From: Holosporaceae bacterium
Lineage (GTDB): Bacteria; Pseudomonadota; Alphaproteobacteria; UBA3830
NCBI GenBank assembly: GCA_031258575.1
Contig: JAIRMQ010000027.1
Location: 1 to 52,286, forward strand
Reading direction: 5' to 3'
Length of the DNA: 52,286 nt
Below, in pieces: positions 1 through 11,192 of this stretch (the first letter of the stretch is position 1; each line of letters opens with the position of its first letter). The notes under the pieces were generated by a model, which saw only the letters and a list, made by a program, of their open reading frames with translations, had not been told where the DNA came from and did not search any database. Both the position numbers and the translations under genes were made by a program.

Positions 1-1
1 T

Positions 2-913
2 TGGGGCAATATAAAAGCAAGTAATGCTTTTCCACTTAATTGGAATAGAATGTTTTTAGGCTCTCTTTTGGGGGGGGGAAGCAAAATGCGTGAAGTTTCT
101 TATTTGGGCTATATGCATAAATCCACAGCCGGAGCTGGCAAGGATGCCAGTACGACGGCGAGGATAAATAATCCGGCTGGAACAGACTTGCATTTTACTG
201 ATCTGAGAAGTGGTGATGAATCCGATTTTTTGTTGAATATGACGGCAGGAGGAGCTTATGCAGGAAGGAATAGCTTAGTTAACGCGCATCCCAAAAAGGA
301 TGGTATGACTCCTGGCGGTGGTCACGGTTTTCCCAATAGCAGAAGTCCAATTGTCGAGGCATATGGCAGCCCTGCTATGGGTGGTTATACGCCTACTGTG
401 AGCAATTGTTATGAAATAACCCCTTTAGGTCAACAGGTTACAAACAGGATGAATAATATTATGGGTAACGGACCAGATGTAAGTTCAGGAACAGTGTTAC
501 TAACATATCAGGGCCTATCCGACGCATGGAGGGATGGTGAAACAATGTTCAAGTTTCATCGTCTTTTGACTGATTGTTTCGATCATCCTGAAGATAGCGG
601 TCCTTACTCAGTATTTTTGACAATGTTTTACGAAGATGGAACCGAACAAAAGAGAACTTTCTCTAGTATTATGGATGGAACGGGCGTGGATTTATCTGTT
701 CATCACAATGGTACTGAATATGTTCTTTCTCCGTGTACAAATGTGCTTGGATCTACTGCAAATCCTGCTGTGCATGGTGGAGGAAGTATGCTAGTTTTCT
801 ATAAATTATTTGTTCGAGGACAATGTGTTATGGGGATTAACTACGTAGGAACTACGGAAAATGCTATGCCTGATGCGCTTGCTAATAAAATAGTTGATTG
901 TTTTTATGAGTAA
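2..913 (+). CDS. Unrecognised protein, 5' end outside the window
   Basis: I do not recognise this protein. The reading frame is open from base 2, and codons for WGNIKASNAF precede the first ATG at 50, so the gene very likely starts upstream of the window. It is rich in Gly, Asn, Ser and Thr and has no clear membrane segment. The C-terminal half looks like a compact soluble fold (SGPYSVFLTMFYEDG, GGGSMLVFYKLFVRG). Nine consecutive G bases at 70-78 encode part of LLGGGS; length change there would shift the frame, and an in-frame ATG at 86 lies just behind it. A weak hairpin with a T tract follows the stop. It converges on rpoC. The frame is open throughout and its composition looks coding, but function is unknown. 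Confidence 0.55.
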   Translation, partial: WGNIKASNAFPLNWNRMFLGSLLGGGSKMREVSYLGYMHKSTAGAGKDASTTARINNPAGTDLHFTDLRSGDESDFLLNMTAGGAYAGRNSLVNAHPKKDGMTPGGGHGFPNSRSPIVEAYGSPAMGGYTPTVSNCYEITPLGQQVTNRMNNIMGNGPDVSSGTVLLTYQGLSDAWRDGETMFKFHRLLTDCFDHPEDSGPYSVFLTMFYEDGTEQKRTFSSIMDGTGVDLSVHHNGTEYVLSPCTNVLGSTANPAVHGGGSMLVFYKLFVRGQCVMGINYVGTTENAMPDALANKIVDCFYE

Positions 914-937
914 AAAACGATCGTCGAAACGTTTTTT
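912..937 (+). terminator. Weak intrinsic terminator after the first gene
   Basis: AAAAAACG (912-919) pairs with CGTTTTTT (930-937) across a 10-base loop, and the stem itself ends in six T. It starts inside the stop codon of the upstream gene. The stem is AT-rich, so strength is uncertain. Confidence 0.4.
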
Positions 938-1005
938 AAGTGGGAAAGACGAGGGATTTGTGGCTGTTGTTTATCTAAACAAGCATAATGAAGTGTTTTC
1001 TTAAG

Positions 1006-1046
1006 AAAAATTGGAAGATTTTTTAACTAAAAATAAAGGTCTTCCA
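1006..1046 (-). terminator. Possible terminator of the rpoBC operon
   Basis: TGGAAGA (1012-1018) and TCTTCCA (1040-1046) form a seven-pair stem with a 21-base loop. Read on the minus strand, the stem is followed by five T (1006-1010). It lies about 50 bases after the rpoC stop codon. The long loop lowers confidence. A TTTTCTTAAGAAAA palindrome lies beside it. Confidence 0.35.
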
Positions 1047-1097
1047 TTCCCTTAAAGCCATGTTGTATTATAAGAGACAAAAGACCATCGTTAATTT

Positions 1098-4000
1098 TTA
1101 AGCAAATGAAGCGTCGGAAATAGTTTGTGCAGCCTTGTTACTAGCGGCGACAGCTTCTGCGTCTTCCGCAAGAGCAATTTTTCTAACTTTCGCTGTCATT
1201 AATCCAGTTCCAGCTGGAATTAATCTTCCAACTAATACATTTTCTTTTAATCCAGTTAGCTTATCAATTTTTCCAGTAATTGCCGCTTCTGTAAGAACTC
1301 TGGTTGTTTCTTGGAAAGATGCCGCAGATATAAAAGAGCGAGTTTGCAACGATGCCTTTGTAATTCCTTGCAGAACAGGATAAGCAACTGCAGCGACTCC
1401 TCCTTCTTTTATAACCCTATTATTTTCTTCTTCGAAGTCAAGATGATCCACCTGCTCTCCTGTCAGGAAAGTCGTATCTCCTGGAGAAGAGACTTTCACT
1501 TTCTGCAGCATCTGTCTTACTATAATTTCGATGTGTTTATCGTTAATTTTTACGCCTTGCAACCGATAAACATCTTGTATTTCGTTTATTAAATAATCAG
1601 CGAGAGCCTCTACACCAAGAACTTGCAGAATATCGTGAGGAGCCTTTGTTCCTTCCACTAAAATATCGCCTTTGACGACGAGATCTCCTTCTTTTACAGC
1701 TGCCTGCCTCCATCTTGGTACAAGATACTCAATCGGTGAAGCATTTTCATCTTGCGGACGAACGACTATTCTTTTTTTGCCTTTATAATCTTTTCCAAAC
1801 TCTATTCTTCCATTTAACTCACTAATTATCGCTGGATCTTTTGGCATTCTAGCTTCAAATAGCTCAGAAACTCGAGGCAAACCGCCAGTGATATCTCTAG
1901 TTTTGGAAGATTCTCTCGGTATGCGTGCTAAAACGTCGCCTACTTTGACTTGATCTCCGTTTTTTACCGAAATTGTGGAATCAACTGATAGAATATACCT
2001 AACTTCCTGACCATTAGGTAGTAGAATTGGATTTCCATTATCATCTGCTAATATAATTCTTGGTTTCATCTCTGAATATCTGGCTTGCTGATGCCAATCG
2101 GCGACTACGTATGTAGAAACCCCCGTCGATTCATCAATAGCTTCTTTTAGAGAAATTCCTTCTATTAAGTCTATATATTGGACATTTCCCTCTTTTTCAC
2201 AGATTATAGGAGAAGTAAAAGGATCCCAATCAGCTAATTTGTTTCCTTTTTCCACTTTTTGACCATTGTCAACATACAGTCTTGCTCCGTATGGAACCTT
2301 GTGATTTGCTTTCTCTTTTCCGTTGGCATCTAAAAGAATAATCTCTGTATTTCGATTCATAACAATCTTATACCCGTCACTGTTCTTAACGTTTTTTTCA
2401 TTGCGGAGACAAACAACACTATCGTAGACTGCGTCAATAGACGACATCTCGGTACCTTTTTGCGCCGTACCTCCGATATGGAAGGTACGCATAGTAAGCT
2501 GAGTTCCAGGCTCTCCTATGGATTGCGCTGCAATGACGCCAACCGCTTCTCCAATATTGACCTTCTTTCCTCTGGCCAAATCTCTCCCATAGCAATTAGC
2601 GCATATCCCATTTTTACATTCGCAAGTAAGGACAGATCTAATGCGAATCGTGTTAATACCAGCCGCTTCGATCTTTTTTACGTTTTTTTCCTCTATTAAT
2701 TCTCCAGATTTTACTATTATTTCACTAGTGGATGGATCAATCACGTCATCTGCCACTGTTCTACCTAAAACCCTTTCTGTAAGGGGAGAAACCACATCTC
2801 CTCCTGAAACGATATCTTTAATAACTATGCCTTTTTTAGTTCCACAATCGTCTTTTACCACTACGCAATCTTGAGCGACGTCCACCAAACGACGTGTTAA
2901 GTATCCGGAATTAGCAGTTTTGAGCGCTGTATCCGCCATACCCTTTCTGGCTCCGTGAGTTGAAGTAAAATATTCCAAAACGGTCAGACCCTCCTTAAAA
3001 TTGGAAACAATTGGAGTTTCGATAATCTCTCCAGACGGCTTAGCCATTAATCCGCGCATACCTGCCACCTGTCTCATTTGTGCTATTGATCCCCTAGCAC
3101 CAGAATGAGCCATCATATACATAGCATTAATCGGTTTTCCAACTTCTATTTTTGATATGTTATTCATCAACGCGTCGGCAACTTTATCGCCACACACTGC
3201 CCACGCGTCTACAACCTTGTTGTAGCGTTCTCCGGAGGTAATCAAACCGTCAAGGTATTGTCGTTCGTACTCAGATACGACCTTTCTAGTAGCTTTTACT
3301 ATCTCCTCTTTTTCAGAAGGAACTACAAGATCTTCTTTTCCATAGGAAATTCCTGATTTAGTAGAATAGAAAAATCCAAGATCTTTCAATTTATCAGCAA
3401 AAACTACCGTGCTTTTTTGTCCGCAAACATGATAAATTTTCTCCACAACAGCGGCTGACTCTTTGTTCGTAAGTAAACGATTAATTAAGCTGAACTCGAT
3501 GTCAGGGTGTTGCGGAAGAATCTGAGATAAAATCATTCGCCCAGGCGTCGTGTCAACTGTAATAGTCTTTTTAGTGCCATCTTTCATAATCTGATTGTAC
3601 CTGGCCTTTATCTTTGCATGGAGACTAACTACTTTGTTCTCTAAAGCATACTCGATCTCTCCTATCGAAGAGAAAGCCATTCCTTCTCCTGGTTCTCCCT
3701 CTTTTTCTAAGGTAAGATAGTATATTCCTAGAATAATATCTTTTGTTGGAAGAATAATCGGTTTTCCACTTGATGGACTTAAAATATTGTTGGTGGACAT
3801 CATAAGAATACGAGATTCTAATTGGGCCTCCAAAGACAAAGGAACATGAACGGCCATTTGGTCGCCGTCGAAGTCCGCATTAAAAGCAGCACAAACCAGG
3901 GGATGTAATCGGATAGCTTTTCCTTCCACTAAAACAGGCTCGAAAGCTTGGATTCCTAGTCTGTGTAAGGTAGGAGCACGATTTAACAAAACCGGGTGTT

Positions 4001-5258
4001 CTCGTATTACTTCTTCTAGTATATCCCAAACTTCCGGTTTTTCTTTCTCTATCATACGCTTTGCAGCTTTCAATGTAGTAGCAAGACCATATTTCTCGAG
4101 CCTGGAATAGATAAAAGGCTGGAAAAGCTCGAGAGCCATCTTTTTAGGAATACCACATTGATGCAATTTTAATTCCGGACCAATTACAATGACAGAACGG
4201 CCGGAGTAATCAACTCGTTTTCCAAGCAAATTCTGACGGAATCGCCCCTGTTTTCCTTTGAGCATATCTGAAAGTGACTTTAATGGACGTTTCCCTGTTC
4301 CAGTAATTACTTTTCCTCGACGACCGTTATCAAACAAAGCGTCAACGGCTTCTTGAAGCATTCTCTTTTCATTTTTTACGATAATCTCCGGAGCCTTTAA
4401 TTCTAACAATCTTTTCAATCGATTATTACGATTAATAACACGCCTATAAAGATCATTTAAGTCAGAAGTAGCAAACCTTCCACCATCAAGCGGGACCAAT
4501 GGGCGCAGTTCTGGCGGAATAACTGGAATACATTCCATAATCATCCACTCTGGACGAGTATTCGAACTCAAAAAAGACTCAATTGATTTTAGCCTTTTTA
4601 CTAATCGACGACGTTTCATATCGGAATTAATAGTTTTTAATTCCAGACGCAGTCTGTCTTTTTCTCCTTTTAGGTCGATATTAGCAAGTACTTTCCTGAG
4701 TGCTTCCGCTCCAATTCCCGCGCTGAAAGAATCACTGCCATAGTCATCTTGAAATTTATAATATTCTTCCTCTGAAAGAAATTGATACTGTTTAAGAGGA
4801 GTTAATCCAGGATCGATAACAACGTAACTTTCGAAATACAAAACTTTTTCCATTTCGCTGGATGTCATATCAAGAAGTAGAGCAATCCTACTTGGTGGTG
4901 ACTTGGTAAACCATATATGCGCTACAGGAGAAGCGAGTTCTATGTGTCCCATACGTTCCCTTCTAACTCTAGAATGAGTAACTTCGACTCCGCATTTCTC
5001 GCATATAATTCCTCTGTATTTCATACGTTTATACTTACCACAAAGACATTCGTAATCTTTTACCGGACCGAATATGCGAGAACAAAACAATCCATCTCTT
5101 TCGGGTTTGAACGTTCTGTAATTAATTGTTTCCGGCTTTTTAACCTCGCCAAATGACCAAGATTTTATTCTTTCTGGGCTAGAAATCGATACTTTAATTG
5201 TATCAAAACTATTTAAATCGCTTATCGGCTGTCCGAAAATTTTCTGTAATTGATTCAT
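1098..5258 (-). CDS. rpoC: RNA polymerase subunit beta'
   Basis: Large catalytic subunit of RNA polymerase, 1386 residues, normal length for the family. Visible motifs: the N-terminal zinc site with C71, C73, C86 and C89; the catalytic loop NADFDGDQ at residues 460-467, whose three aspartates (462, 464, 466) bind the active-site Mg; and the second zinc site near [11 protein letters not shown]. The start ATG shares one base with the rpoB stop (TAATG), so the two subunits are translationally coupled. A stem-loop with a T run lies about 50 bases downstream. Nothing suggests damage. Confidence 0.98.
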   Translation of the reverse strand: MNQLQKIFGQPISDLNSFDTIKVSISSPERIKSWSFGEVKKPETINYRTFKPERDGLFCSRIFGPVKDYECLCGKYKRMKYRGIICEKCGVEVTHSRVRRERMGHIELASPVAHIWFTKSPPSRIALLLDMTSSEMEKVLYFESYVVIDPGLTPLKQYQFLSEEEYYKFQDDYGSDSFSAGIGAEALRKVLANIDLKGEKDRLRLELKTINSDMKRRRLVKRLKSIESFLSSNTRPEWMIMECIPVIPPELRPLVPLDGGRFATSDLNDLYRRVINRNNRLKRLLELKAPEIIVKNEKRMLQEAVDALFDNGRRGKVITGTGKRPLKSLSDMLKGKQGRFRQNLLGKRVDYSGRSVIVIGPELKLHQCGIPKKMALELFQPFIYSRLEKYGLATTLKAAKRMIEKEKPEVWDILEEVIREHPVLLNRAPTLHRLGIQAFEPVLVEGKAIRLHPLVCAAFNADFDGDQMAVHVPLSLEAQLESRILMMSTNNILSPSSGKPIILPTKDIILGIYYLTLEKEGEPGEGMAFSSIGEIEYALENKVVSLHAKIKARYNQIMKDGTKKTITVDTTPGRMILSQILPQHPDIEFSLINRLLTNKESAAVVEKIYHVCGQKSTVVFADKLKDLGFFYSTKSGISYGKEDLVVPSEKEEIVKATRKVVSEYERQYLDGLITSGERYNKVVDAWAVCGDKVADALMNNISKIEVGKPINAMYMMAHSGARGSIAQMRQVAGMRGLMAKPSGEIIETPIVSNFKEGLTVLEYFTSTHGARKGMADTALKTANSGYLTRRLVDVAQDCVVVKDDCGTKKGIVIKDIVSGGDVVSPLTERVLGRTVADDVIDPSTSEIIVKSGELIEEKNVKKIEAAGINTIRIRSVLTCECKNGICANCYGRDLARGKKVNIGEAVGVIAAQSIGEPGTQLTMRTFHIGGTAQKGTEMSSIDAVYDSVVCLRNEKNVKNSDGYKIVMNRNTEIILLDANGKEKANHKVPYGARLYVDNGQKVEKGNKLADWDPFTSPIICEKEGNVQYIDLIEGISLKEAIDESTGVSTYVVADWHQQARYSEMKPRIILADDNGNPILLPNGQEVRYILSVDSTISVKNGDQVKVGDVLARIPRESSKTRDITGGLPRVSELFEARMPKDPAIISELNGRIEFGKDYKGKKRIVVRPQDENASPIEYLVPRWRQAAVKEGDLVVKGDILVEGTKAPHDILQVLGVEALADYLINEIQDVYRLQGVKINDKHIEIIVRQMLQKVKVSSPGDTTFLTGEQVDHLDFEEENNRVIKEGGVAAVAYPVLQGITKASLQTRSFISAASFQETTRVLTEAAITGKIDKLTGLKENVLVGRLIPAGTGLMTAKVRKIALAEDAEAVAASNKAAQTISDASFA

Positions 5259-8200
5259 TATGCGATATCCTTTTCAATAGAGTTTGATTCAGTTGCCTTT
5301 TTCGTAACTTCTTGTTGGAATTCAAAATTCAATCCAAGACCACAAAGTTCTTTCATGAGAACATTGAAAGACTCTGGAATACCAGGAGTGATATTCTCAT
5401 CACCTTTAATAATAGATTCGTACGCTTTTGTTCTTCCTGTAACATCGTCAGATTTTACAGTTAACATCTCCTGCAAAGTATAAGCCGCACCATATGCCTG
5501 CAGTGCCCATACCTCCATTTCTCCGAATCTTTGTCCTCCAAATTGCGCCTTTCCACCAAGAGGCTGTTGCGTAACTAGACTATATGGACCAATAGAACGA
5601 GCATGAATCTTATCATCAACCATATGATGTAACTTTAGCATATATATACAGCCAACCGTTACTTTTCGATCAAATTCAACTCCTGTTCGTCCATCTATGA
5701 GAGTGACTTGCCCTGATCTATCTAATCCACACTTCTCAAGAGCTTCGACAATGTCATGTTCTCGTGCTCCATCGAACACAGGAGTAGCTACGGGTATTCC
5801 ATTAACAACGTTGGAGGTAAGTTCCGCAACCTCATAATCAGACATTTTATCGAGATCTCTTCGATCTTCCTTGCTGTCATATATGTCTTTCAATTGATTC
5901 CTTAGCGCTACCACTAATTCCTTATCATCCTGTATCTTCTCTATAGTGTCTCGAACTTTTCTTCCTAACGCCTTTGATGCCCAGCCTAAATGAGTTTCTA
6001 GAATTTGTCCGACATTCATTCTGGAAGTAACACCGAGAGGATTTAAAATAATGTCCAGTGGAGTTCCATCTTCCATATGAGGCATGTCTTCTACAGGAAC
6101 TACCTTTGATACTATACCTTTGTTCCCATGCCTTCCTGCCATTTTATCGCCAGGTTGTAATTTTCGCTTATCTGCTACAAAAACTTTTATCATTTTGAGA
6201 ATTCCAGGAGCTAGTTCATCGCCTTTCCTGAATTTTTCGACCTTTTCTTCGAATTTTGCGTTAAGCTTTTCTAGAATTTCATTGAAATCACCATGAAGTC
6301 TAGCGATATCAGTAGCGACTTCTTTATTCGACACCACTATTTGACGCCATTGTCCTTTTGTCATGGAATTCAGATATTCTTCCGTGATTTCACCTTTGCA
6401 TTTTTCCGGCGCAGAAGAAACTTTCTGTCCCAATAACTTGTCATGCAATTTACTATAATATGTCGCTTCAAATATGGCTTTTTCCGCATTTAAATCATTT
6501 TTAAAATACTCAATTTCCTTCTGTTCTATAGCTAAGGCTCTCTCATCTTTACCTATACCGCATCTTGAGAAGATTTTGACATCAACCACAGTCCCGCAAA
6601 CTCCTGGCGGTAACCGTAAAGATGTATCTTTCACATCGGCGGCCCTTTCTCCGAATATAGCGCGTAAAAGCTTCTCTTCCGGAGACATCATGGTTTCCCC
6701 TTTAGGGGTAACCTTTCCAACTAATATATCTCCTGATCTTACTTCCGCACCGATATGAACAATTCCAGATTCATCAAGATTTTTTAAAGCGTCATCTGCA
6801 ATATTGGGAATATCCCTAGTAATCTCTTCATCGCCAAGTTTTGTATCGCGAGCGACTACCTCAAACTCTTCGATATGAATCGATGTAAAATAATCATCCT
6901 GAACTAAGCGCTCAGAAATAACTATTGCATCTTCAAAAGTATAACCATGCCAAGACATAAACCCGACTAATACGTTTTGTCCCAAAGCAAGCTCGCCTAT
7001 ATTAGTACCTGAGCCGTCTGCGATAACATCTCCAGCCTTAACTATATCGCCTTTTCTTACAAGCGGCCTTTGATTTAAACAAGTGCTCATATTGGATTTT
7101 TGGAATTTCCTCAGATTGTATATATCAACTCCAACGTTATAATCGTCGCCTGTTACTCGAACAACTATTCTGTCTGCATCGGCTTGATCGACAATACCAT
7201 CACGCTTGGCAGCAACAACGACTCCAGAATCATTGGCGACAACAGCTTCCATTCCAGTGCCAACTAGAGGAGCTTCTGCTCTAATTAACGGGACTGCCTG
7301 CCTTTGCATGTTTGCTCCCATAAGGGCGCGGCTAGCGTCGTCGTTTTCCAAAAAAGGTATCAACGAAGCTGCTGTTGAAATAATCTGTTTAGGGGATACA
7401 TCCATAAAATCAATGGATTTATTTTGAGAGTTAACAAAGTCTCCATTTTTTCTACAGACAACGAATTCATCTTTAAAATAACCATCTTCTGCAATAGAAG
7501 CGTTAGCTTGAGCAATTGTGTATTTCCAGTCATCGACAGCTGAAAGATATATGACATCATCCGTAACTTTTCCATTTATGACTTTCCTATATGGAGTTTC
7601 GATGAAACCATATCTGTTGATTTTTGCAAAAATAGCCAATGAATTAATTAATCCAATATTTTGTCCTTCCGGAGTCTCAATAGGACATATACGACCATAG
7701 TGAGTAGTATGAACGTCTCGCACATCAAAACCAGCCCTATCACGTGTTAAACCTCCTGGACCTAATGCTGATATGCGTCTTTTATGGGTAATTTCTGCTA
7801 GAGGATTGGTTTGATCCATAAATTGAGATAGTTGAGATAATCCAAAAAACTCCCTGATGGCAGAAGATACTGGCTTTGCATTTATTACGTCGTTAGGAAC
7901 AGCGTTCTCTATATCAATAGATCCTATTCTCTCTCTTACAGCTCTCTCCATTCGCGCTAAACCTATCCTAAACTGATTCTCTATCAGCTCTCCGACAGAT
8001 CTAACTCTTCTGTTGGCCAAATTATCTATATCATCAACAGTACCTACACCATCTTTCAACTGGTGAAGGATCTTGATAATTTTGAGAATATCGTCCTTGG
8101 TAAGAATACCCAGATTTTCTGGCTTATCTGATCCAATACGACTATTCATTTTCACTCTTCCGACAGCTGATAAATCGTAACGATCTGGATTGAAAAACAT

Positions 8201-9454
8201 ATTGCGAAACATTTCTTGAGCACTATCGACGGTTGGTGGTTCACCAGGACGCATGATCCTAAATATCTCGAAAAGTGCTTCTTCACGATTGGTACATTTG
8301 TCATACACTAAAGTATTGCGAATATAAGCTCCAACTTCTGTGTAATCTATATTAAGTACCGAAAATCTATCAGTATACTGTAATATTTTAGCGATAAGAT
8401 CCTCAGATAATTCATCACCTGCTTCAGCGATCACGATTCCGTTGCTAGGATCTATTATATCAAATGCATTATATTTTCCGGATAGATCTTCGCTAAAGAC
8501 AACAATTCTTTTTAATCCGTCGTCTTTTAATTTTTTTGCGATAGAAGATGTAATTTTTTCTCCTGCGGACGCTACAACTTTTCCAGTTTCCGCATTTATT
8601 AAATCTTTCTCTAATTTAATTCCTTTCCATTTAATCGGATCATACTCGATAGAAAGAAGTCCATTGCCATTATGCTGAATTTCATAATTAGTATAAAAAT
8701 AAGAGAGGATCTCTTCTCGATCCATCCCATAAATTTCCGAGGATTTAAATATCTTATCAGCGCTCTTCTCTTTTTCTTCTTCCGATCTCTTTGAATCCAA
8801 AGCCATGAGCAAAGTTGAAGCTGGAATTTTACGCTTCCGATCTATTCTTACAAAAATTAAATCCTTCGCATCGAATTCGAAATCTAACCAGGTTCCTTTG
8901 TACGGAATAACATGAGCAGCGAACAAATATTTTCCAGAAGTATGGCTTTTTCCGTTATCATGATCAAAAAACACTCCAGGTGAACGCTGCATCTGTGATA
9001 CAACTACTCTTTCGGCTCCATTAATTATAAAAGTCCCATCCTTTGTCATTATAGGAAGATCGCATATGTAAACATCCTGCTCTTTTATATCTAGTATACT
9101 TCTTTTCTCAGTATCGTTATCAGACTCCCAAATAATAAGCCGAAATACTGCACGCAAAGATGCTGCATATGTTAATCCTCTGTTTCGGCATTCATCCTCT
9201 GTATATTTTGGTTCATCGAAGTGATAATCACAGAAATCTACCTGGGCACGTCCGGCTACATCGGTTATTGGGAATATAGAACGAAAAGACTCTCTCAGTC
9301 CAATGTCTTCCCTAAGGCCCTCCATACTATCTGAGTGTAAAAAACTATTGTATGAAGATCTTTGTAACTCTATTAAATTAGGGAGCTTCGCGACTTCTTT
9401 AATTCGACCAAAATTTTTTCTAAATCTCTTTCGTTGGGTGAAAGTCCTAACCAT
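5258..9454 (-). CDS. rpoB: RNA polymerase subunit beta
   Basis: Second large subunit of RNA polymerase, 1398 residues. The rifamycin-pocket stretch SQLSQFMDQ is present (D547 corresponds to E. coli D516), followed by [14 protein letters not shown] and [17 protein letters not shown]. Near the C-terminus are [12 protein letters not shown] and [19 protein letters not shown], typical of beta. The start has AGGAG seven to eight bases upstream. Against E. coli, two pocket-adjacent positions differ: A553 (E. coli S522) and T583 (E. coli P552). The gene in front is divergent and unrelated, so rpoBC stands apart from the rplKAJL genes that usually precede it. Confidence 0.98.
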   Translation of the reverse strand: MVRTFTQRKRFRKNFGRIKEVAKLPNLIELQRSSYNSFLHSDSMEGLREDIGLRESFRSIFPITDVAGRAQVDFCDYHFDEPKYTEDECRNRGLTYAASLRAVFRLIIWESDNDTEKRSILDIKEQDVYICDLPIMTKDGTFIINGAERVVVSQMQRSPGVFFDHDNGKSHTSGKYLFAAHVIPYKGTWLDFEFDAKDLIFVRIDRKRKIPASTLLMALDSKRSEEEKEKSADKIFKSSEIYGMDREEILSYFYTNYEIQHNGNGLLSIEYDPIKWKGIKLEKDLINAETGKVVASAGEKITSSIAKKLKDDGLKRIVVFSEDLSGKYNAFDIIDPSNGIVIAEAGDELSEDLIAKILQYTDRFSVLNIDYTEVGAYIRNTLVYDKCTNREEALFEIFRIMRPGEPPTVDSAQEMFRNMFFNPDRYDLSAVGRVKMNSRIGSDKPENLGILTKDDILKIIKILHQLKDGVGTVDDIDNLANRRVRSVGELIENQFRIGLARMERAVRERIGSIDIENAVPNDVINAKPVSSAIREFFGLSQLSQFMDQTNPLAEITHKRRISALGPGGLTRDRAGFDVRDVHTTHYGRICPIETPEGQNIGLINSLAIFAKINRYGFIETPYRKVINGKVTDDVIYLSAVDDWKYTIAQANASIAEDGYFKDEFVVCRKNGDFVNSQNKSIDFMDVSPKQIISTAASLIPFLENDDASRALMGANMQRQAVPLIRAEAPLVGTGMEAVVANDSGVVVAAKRDGIVDQADADRIVVRVTGDDYNVGVDIYNLRKFQKSNMSTCLNQRPLVRKGDIVKAGDVIADGSGTNIGELALGQNVLVGFMSWHGYTFEDAIVISERLVQDDYFTSIHIEEFEVVARDTKLGDEEITRDIPNIADDALKNLDESGIVHIGAEVRSGDILVGKVTPKGETMMSPEEKLLRAIFGERAADVKDTSLRLPPGVCGTVVDVKIFSRCGIGKDERALAIEQKEIEYFKNDLNAEKAIFEATYYSKLHDKLLGQKVSSAPEKCKGEITEEYLNSMTKGQWRQIVVSNKEVATDIARLHGDFNEILEKLNAKFEEKVEKFRKGDELAPGILKMIKVFVADKRKLQPGDKMAGRHGNKGIVSKVVPVEDMPHMEDGTPLDIILNPLGVTSRMNVGQILETHLGWASKALGRKVRDTIEKIQDDKELVVALRNQLKDIYDSKEDRRDLDKMSDYEVAELTSNVVNGIPVATPVFDGAREHDIVEALEKCGLDRSGQVTLIDGRTGVEFDRKVTVGCIYMLKLHHMVDDKIHARSIGPYSLVTQQPLGGKAQFGGQRFGEMEVWALQAYGAAYTLQEMLTVKSDDVTGRTKAYESIIKGDENITPGIPESFNVLMKELCGLGLNFEFQQEVTKKATESNSIEKDIA

Positions 9455-9532
9455 ATTAATACTCCTGTAAAATCAGCTGAAATTAAGCAAAAATAGCATC
9501 CGCCCAAAATTTTAAGACAAAAAAACACATTT

Positions 9533-9561
9533 AGAATATATTGGCGTACGGAAAAAAACAA
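9533..9561 (-). promoter_or_regulatory. Candidate sigma-70 promoter of rpoBC
   Basis: On the minus strand TTGTTT (9556-9561) is separated by 17 bases from TATTCT (9533-9538), pointing at rpoB about 80 bases downstream. Both hexamers are imperfect. It is back to back with the candidate promoter of the mannose cluster. Confidence 0.3.
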
Positions 9562-9567
9562 GTACAC

Positions 9568-9596
9568 TTGAAAAAAAATGAGTTATCCTGTACAAA
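9568..9596 (+). promoter_or_regulatory. Candidate promoter of the mannose cluster
   Basis: TTGAAA (9568-9573), 17-base spacer, TACAAA (9591-9596). Transcription would begin near 9603, downstream of the ATG at 9578. This favours the ATG at 9641 as the real start of the next gene. Confidence 0.35.
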
Positions 9597-9640
9597 ATTA
9601 CGTTTTTATAAAATTAACTTTCTCAGTGGTGATATCTTTT

Positions 9641-10732
9641 ATGGAATATAAAGTTGGAGAAATTGGTCAAAGGCCTTGGGGATATTGGAAAGTTGAAGAA
9701 GTTGGTTTGGGGTTCATAAAAAAAACCATAGTAATTAACTCAGGAGCTTCTTTGTCCTTGCAATCGCACGAATATCGCTCAGAAAAATGGGAAATAGTTT
9801 CGGGAATTGCTGAGGTAACTGTTGGCTATAATGTTTTTTCTCTAAAAGAAGGTGAGAAAACAGAAGTTCCAATACGGGTGATTCATCGGCTTAGGAACAT
9901 TGGAGACACTCCTTTAACGATAAAAGAGCTTCAGCTTGGAGAAATACTAGACGAAGACGATATTATTAGATATGAAGACTCGTATGGAAGATGCAAAACC
10001 GAAGTTGGACAAAGGATTATATTTCTAGCTGATATGGACGGTACATTAACGCCGGCGCGTCTTCCTATGACAAAAGAATTTGCTTCTTTTTTCGAGAAAT
10101 TTATAGCAGACAGGGTTTTTTACATAGTTTCAGGGTCGGATTATAAAAAAATACAGGAGCAAGTTCCGATGCGGATTCTTACCAAGGTAACGGGAGTCTA
10201 CGCATCCATGGGAAACGAGTTTTATGAAAGGGGAAACTTAATTTATAAAAACGATTTTGTTCCTAAAAGATCTTTGCTTGAAAAATTAGAAGCTTTCCGC
10301 AAAAATACAAAGTACTCCTTAAAATTATATCAGAACTATATAGAAAAAAGATGCGGAATGATTAATTTTAGCGTTCTTGGTCGAGATTGTCCCTATGAAG
10401 CTCGAATAGAATATAGTAATTGGGATAAAAAGAGTGGGGAACGAGCAAAAATCGCTGAAGAATTATCTGCAGATTATCCAGAATATGATATTTCAGTGGG
10501 AGGAAATATCAGCATAGACATTGTTCCGTATGGATTTGGGAAAGATCAAGTTGCGACTAGACTACGCAATGTCTATAAAGCAGAGAAAGTAGTATTCATG
10601 GGCGATCGTACGGAAAAAGGAGGCAATGATTATTCAATCGCACAGAAATTGCTCATCCTAGGAAACGCTGAAATTATTGCTGTTAACGGACCAGACGATG
10701 TAATAAGAATTCTAAAGGAGAAATATGAATAA
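9641..10732 (+). CDS. Mannose-6-P isomerase-type cupin fused to eukaryotic-type phosphomannomutase
   Basis: Predicted bifunctional enzyme turning fructose-6-P into mannose-6-P and then mannose-1-P. Residues 1 to about 120 (from the 9641 start) are the type II phosphomannose isomerase cupin: RPWGYW, LSLQSHEYRSEKWEIVSG, HRLRN and GEILDEDDIIRYEDSYGR. From about residue 126 follows a HAD phosphomannomutase of the eukaryotic PMM family: DMDGTLTPAR (nucleophile D131, acid D133), SGSDY, the substrate loop RCGMINFSVLGRDC, GGNISIDIVPYGFGK and MGDRTEKGGND (D322). Catalytic residues appear intact in both halves. An ATG at 9578 would add 21 residues that do not resemble the family and lie upstream of the likely transcription start, so I use 9641. 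It overlaps the next gene by eight bases. Substrate specificity is inferred from family. Confidence 0.85.
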   Translation: MEYKVGEIGQRPWGYWKVEEVGLGFIKKTIVINSGASLSLQSHEYRSEKWEIVSGIAEVTVGYNVFSLKEGEKTEVPIRVIHRLRNIGDTPLTIKELQLGEILDEDDIIRYEDSYGRCKTEVGQRIIFLADMDGTLTPARLPMTKEFASFFEKFIADRVFYIVSGSDYKKIQEQVPMRILTKVTGVYASMGNEFYERGNLIYKNDFVPKRSLLEKLEAFRKNTKYSLKLYQNYIEKRCGMINFSVLGRDCPYEARIEYSNWDKKSGERAKIAEELSADYPEYDISVGGNISIDIVPYGFGKDQVATRLRNVYKAEKVVFMGDRTEKGGNDYSIAQKLLILGNAEIIAVNGPDDVIRILKEKYE

Positions 10733-11192
10733 ATATTATATAGTTAGTGGAGGATTCGATCCAATCCATGAAGGACATATTGAAAACATACAAGAAAGCT
10801 GGATGAGATCTGATGGAGTAATAGCTCTTGTTAATTCAGATGATTGGTTGTGCCGAAAAAAAGGTAACAATTTCATGAGTTTTTCTACTAGAAGTACGAT
10901 AGTTAAAAGCATAAAAGGCGTTATGGACGTAATAGAATTCGATGATTCAGATGATTCTGCTTGCGATGGCCTTCGACGTGCCAGAACAAAATATCCCAAC
11001 GATATATTAATTTTTGCGAAGGGTGGAGATAGAACCGCCGACAATATCCCGGAAATTGGGGTATGCGATGAGCTAGGAATAGAAATAAAATATAATATCG
11101 GGTTTTCTATTTCAGGGAAATCAAAACCCAATTCATCTTCTCGGATCCTGAATAAATATATAGATAAATGTTTAAAAAATGAGAAAACTTAA
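10725..11192 (+). CDS. HIGH-motif nucleotidyltransferase, possibly sugar-1-P activating
   Basis: 155-residue cytidylyltransferase-fold protein. The N-terminal GGFDPIHEGHIENI is the nucleotide-binding HxGH-type motif; RSTIVKSI, FAKGGDRTADN and the C-terminal SSSRIL match the RTEGISTT-like region of the glycerol-3-P cytidylyltransferase and HldE C-terminal families. The start codon lies in ATGAATAA at the end of the preceding gene, with AAGGAG upstream, and its own 3' end overlaps the next gene by 14 bases. Its place between a mannose-1-P-forming enzyme and a glycosyltransferase suggests that it makes the nucleotide sugar, perhaps NDP-mannose. That is inference; known members act on glycerol-3-P, heptose-1-P, phosphopantetheine or NMN. 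Confidence 0.75.
   Translation: MNKYYIVSGGFDPIHEGHIENIQESWMRSDGVIALVNSDDWLCRKKGNNFMSFSTRSTIVKSIKGVMDVIEFDDSDDSACDGLRRARTKYPNDILIFAKGGDRTADNIPEIGVCDELGIEIKYNIGFSISGKSKPNSSSRILNKYIDKCLKNEKT

Noticed and set aside
1135-9567. Plus- and minus-strand frames inside rpoB and rpoC
   Set aside because: They are shadows of highly conserved genes on the minus strand.
9578-9640. N-terminal extension of the isomerase/mutase fusion from the ATG at 9578
   Set aside because: The 21 residues do not match the cupin family and the candidate promoter would start transcription at about 9603.
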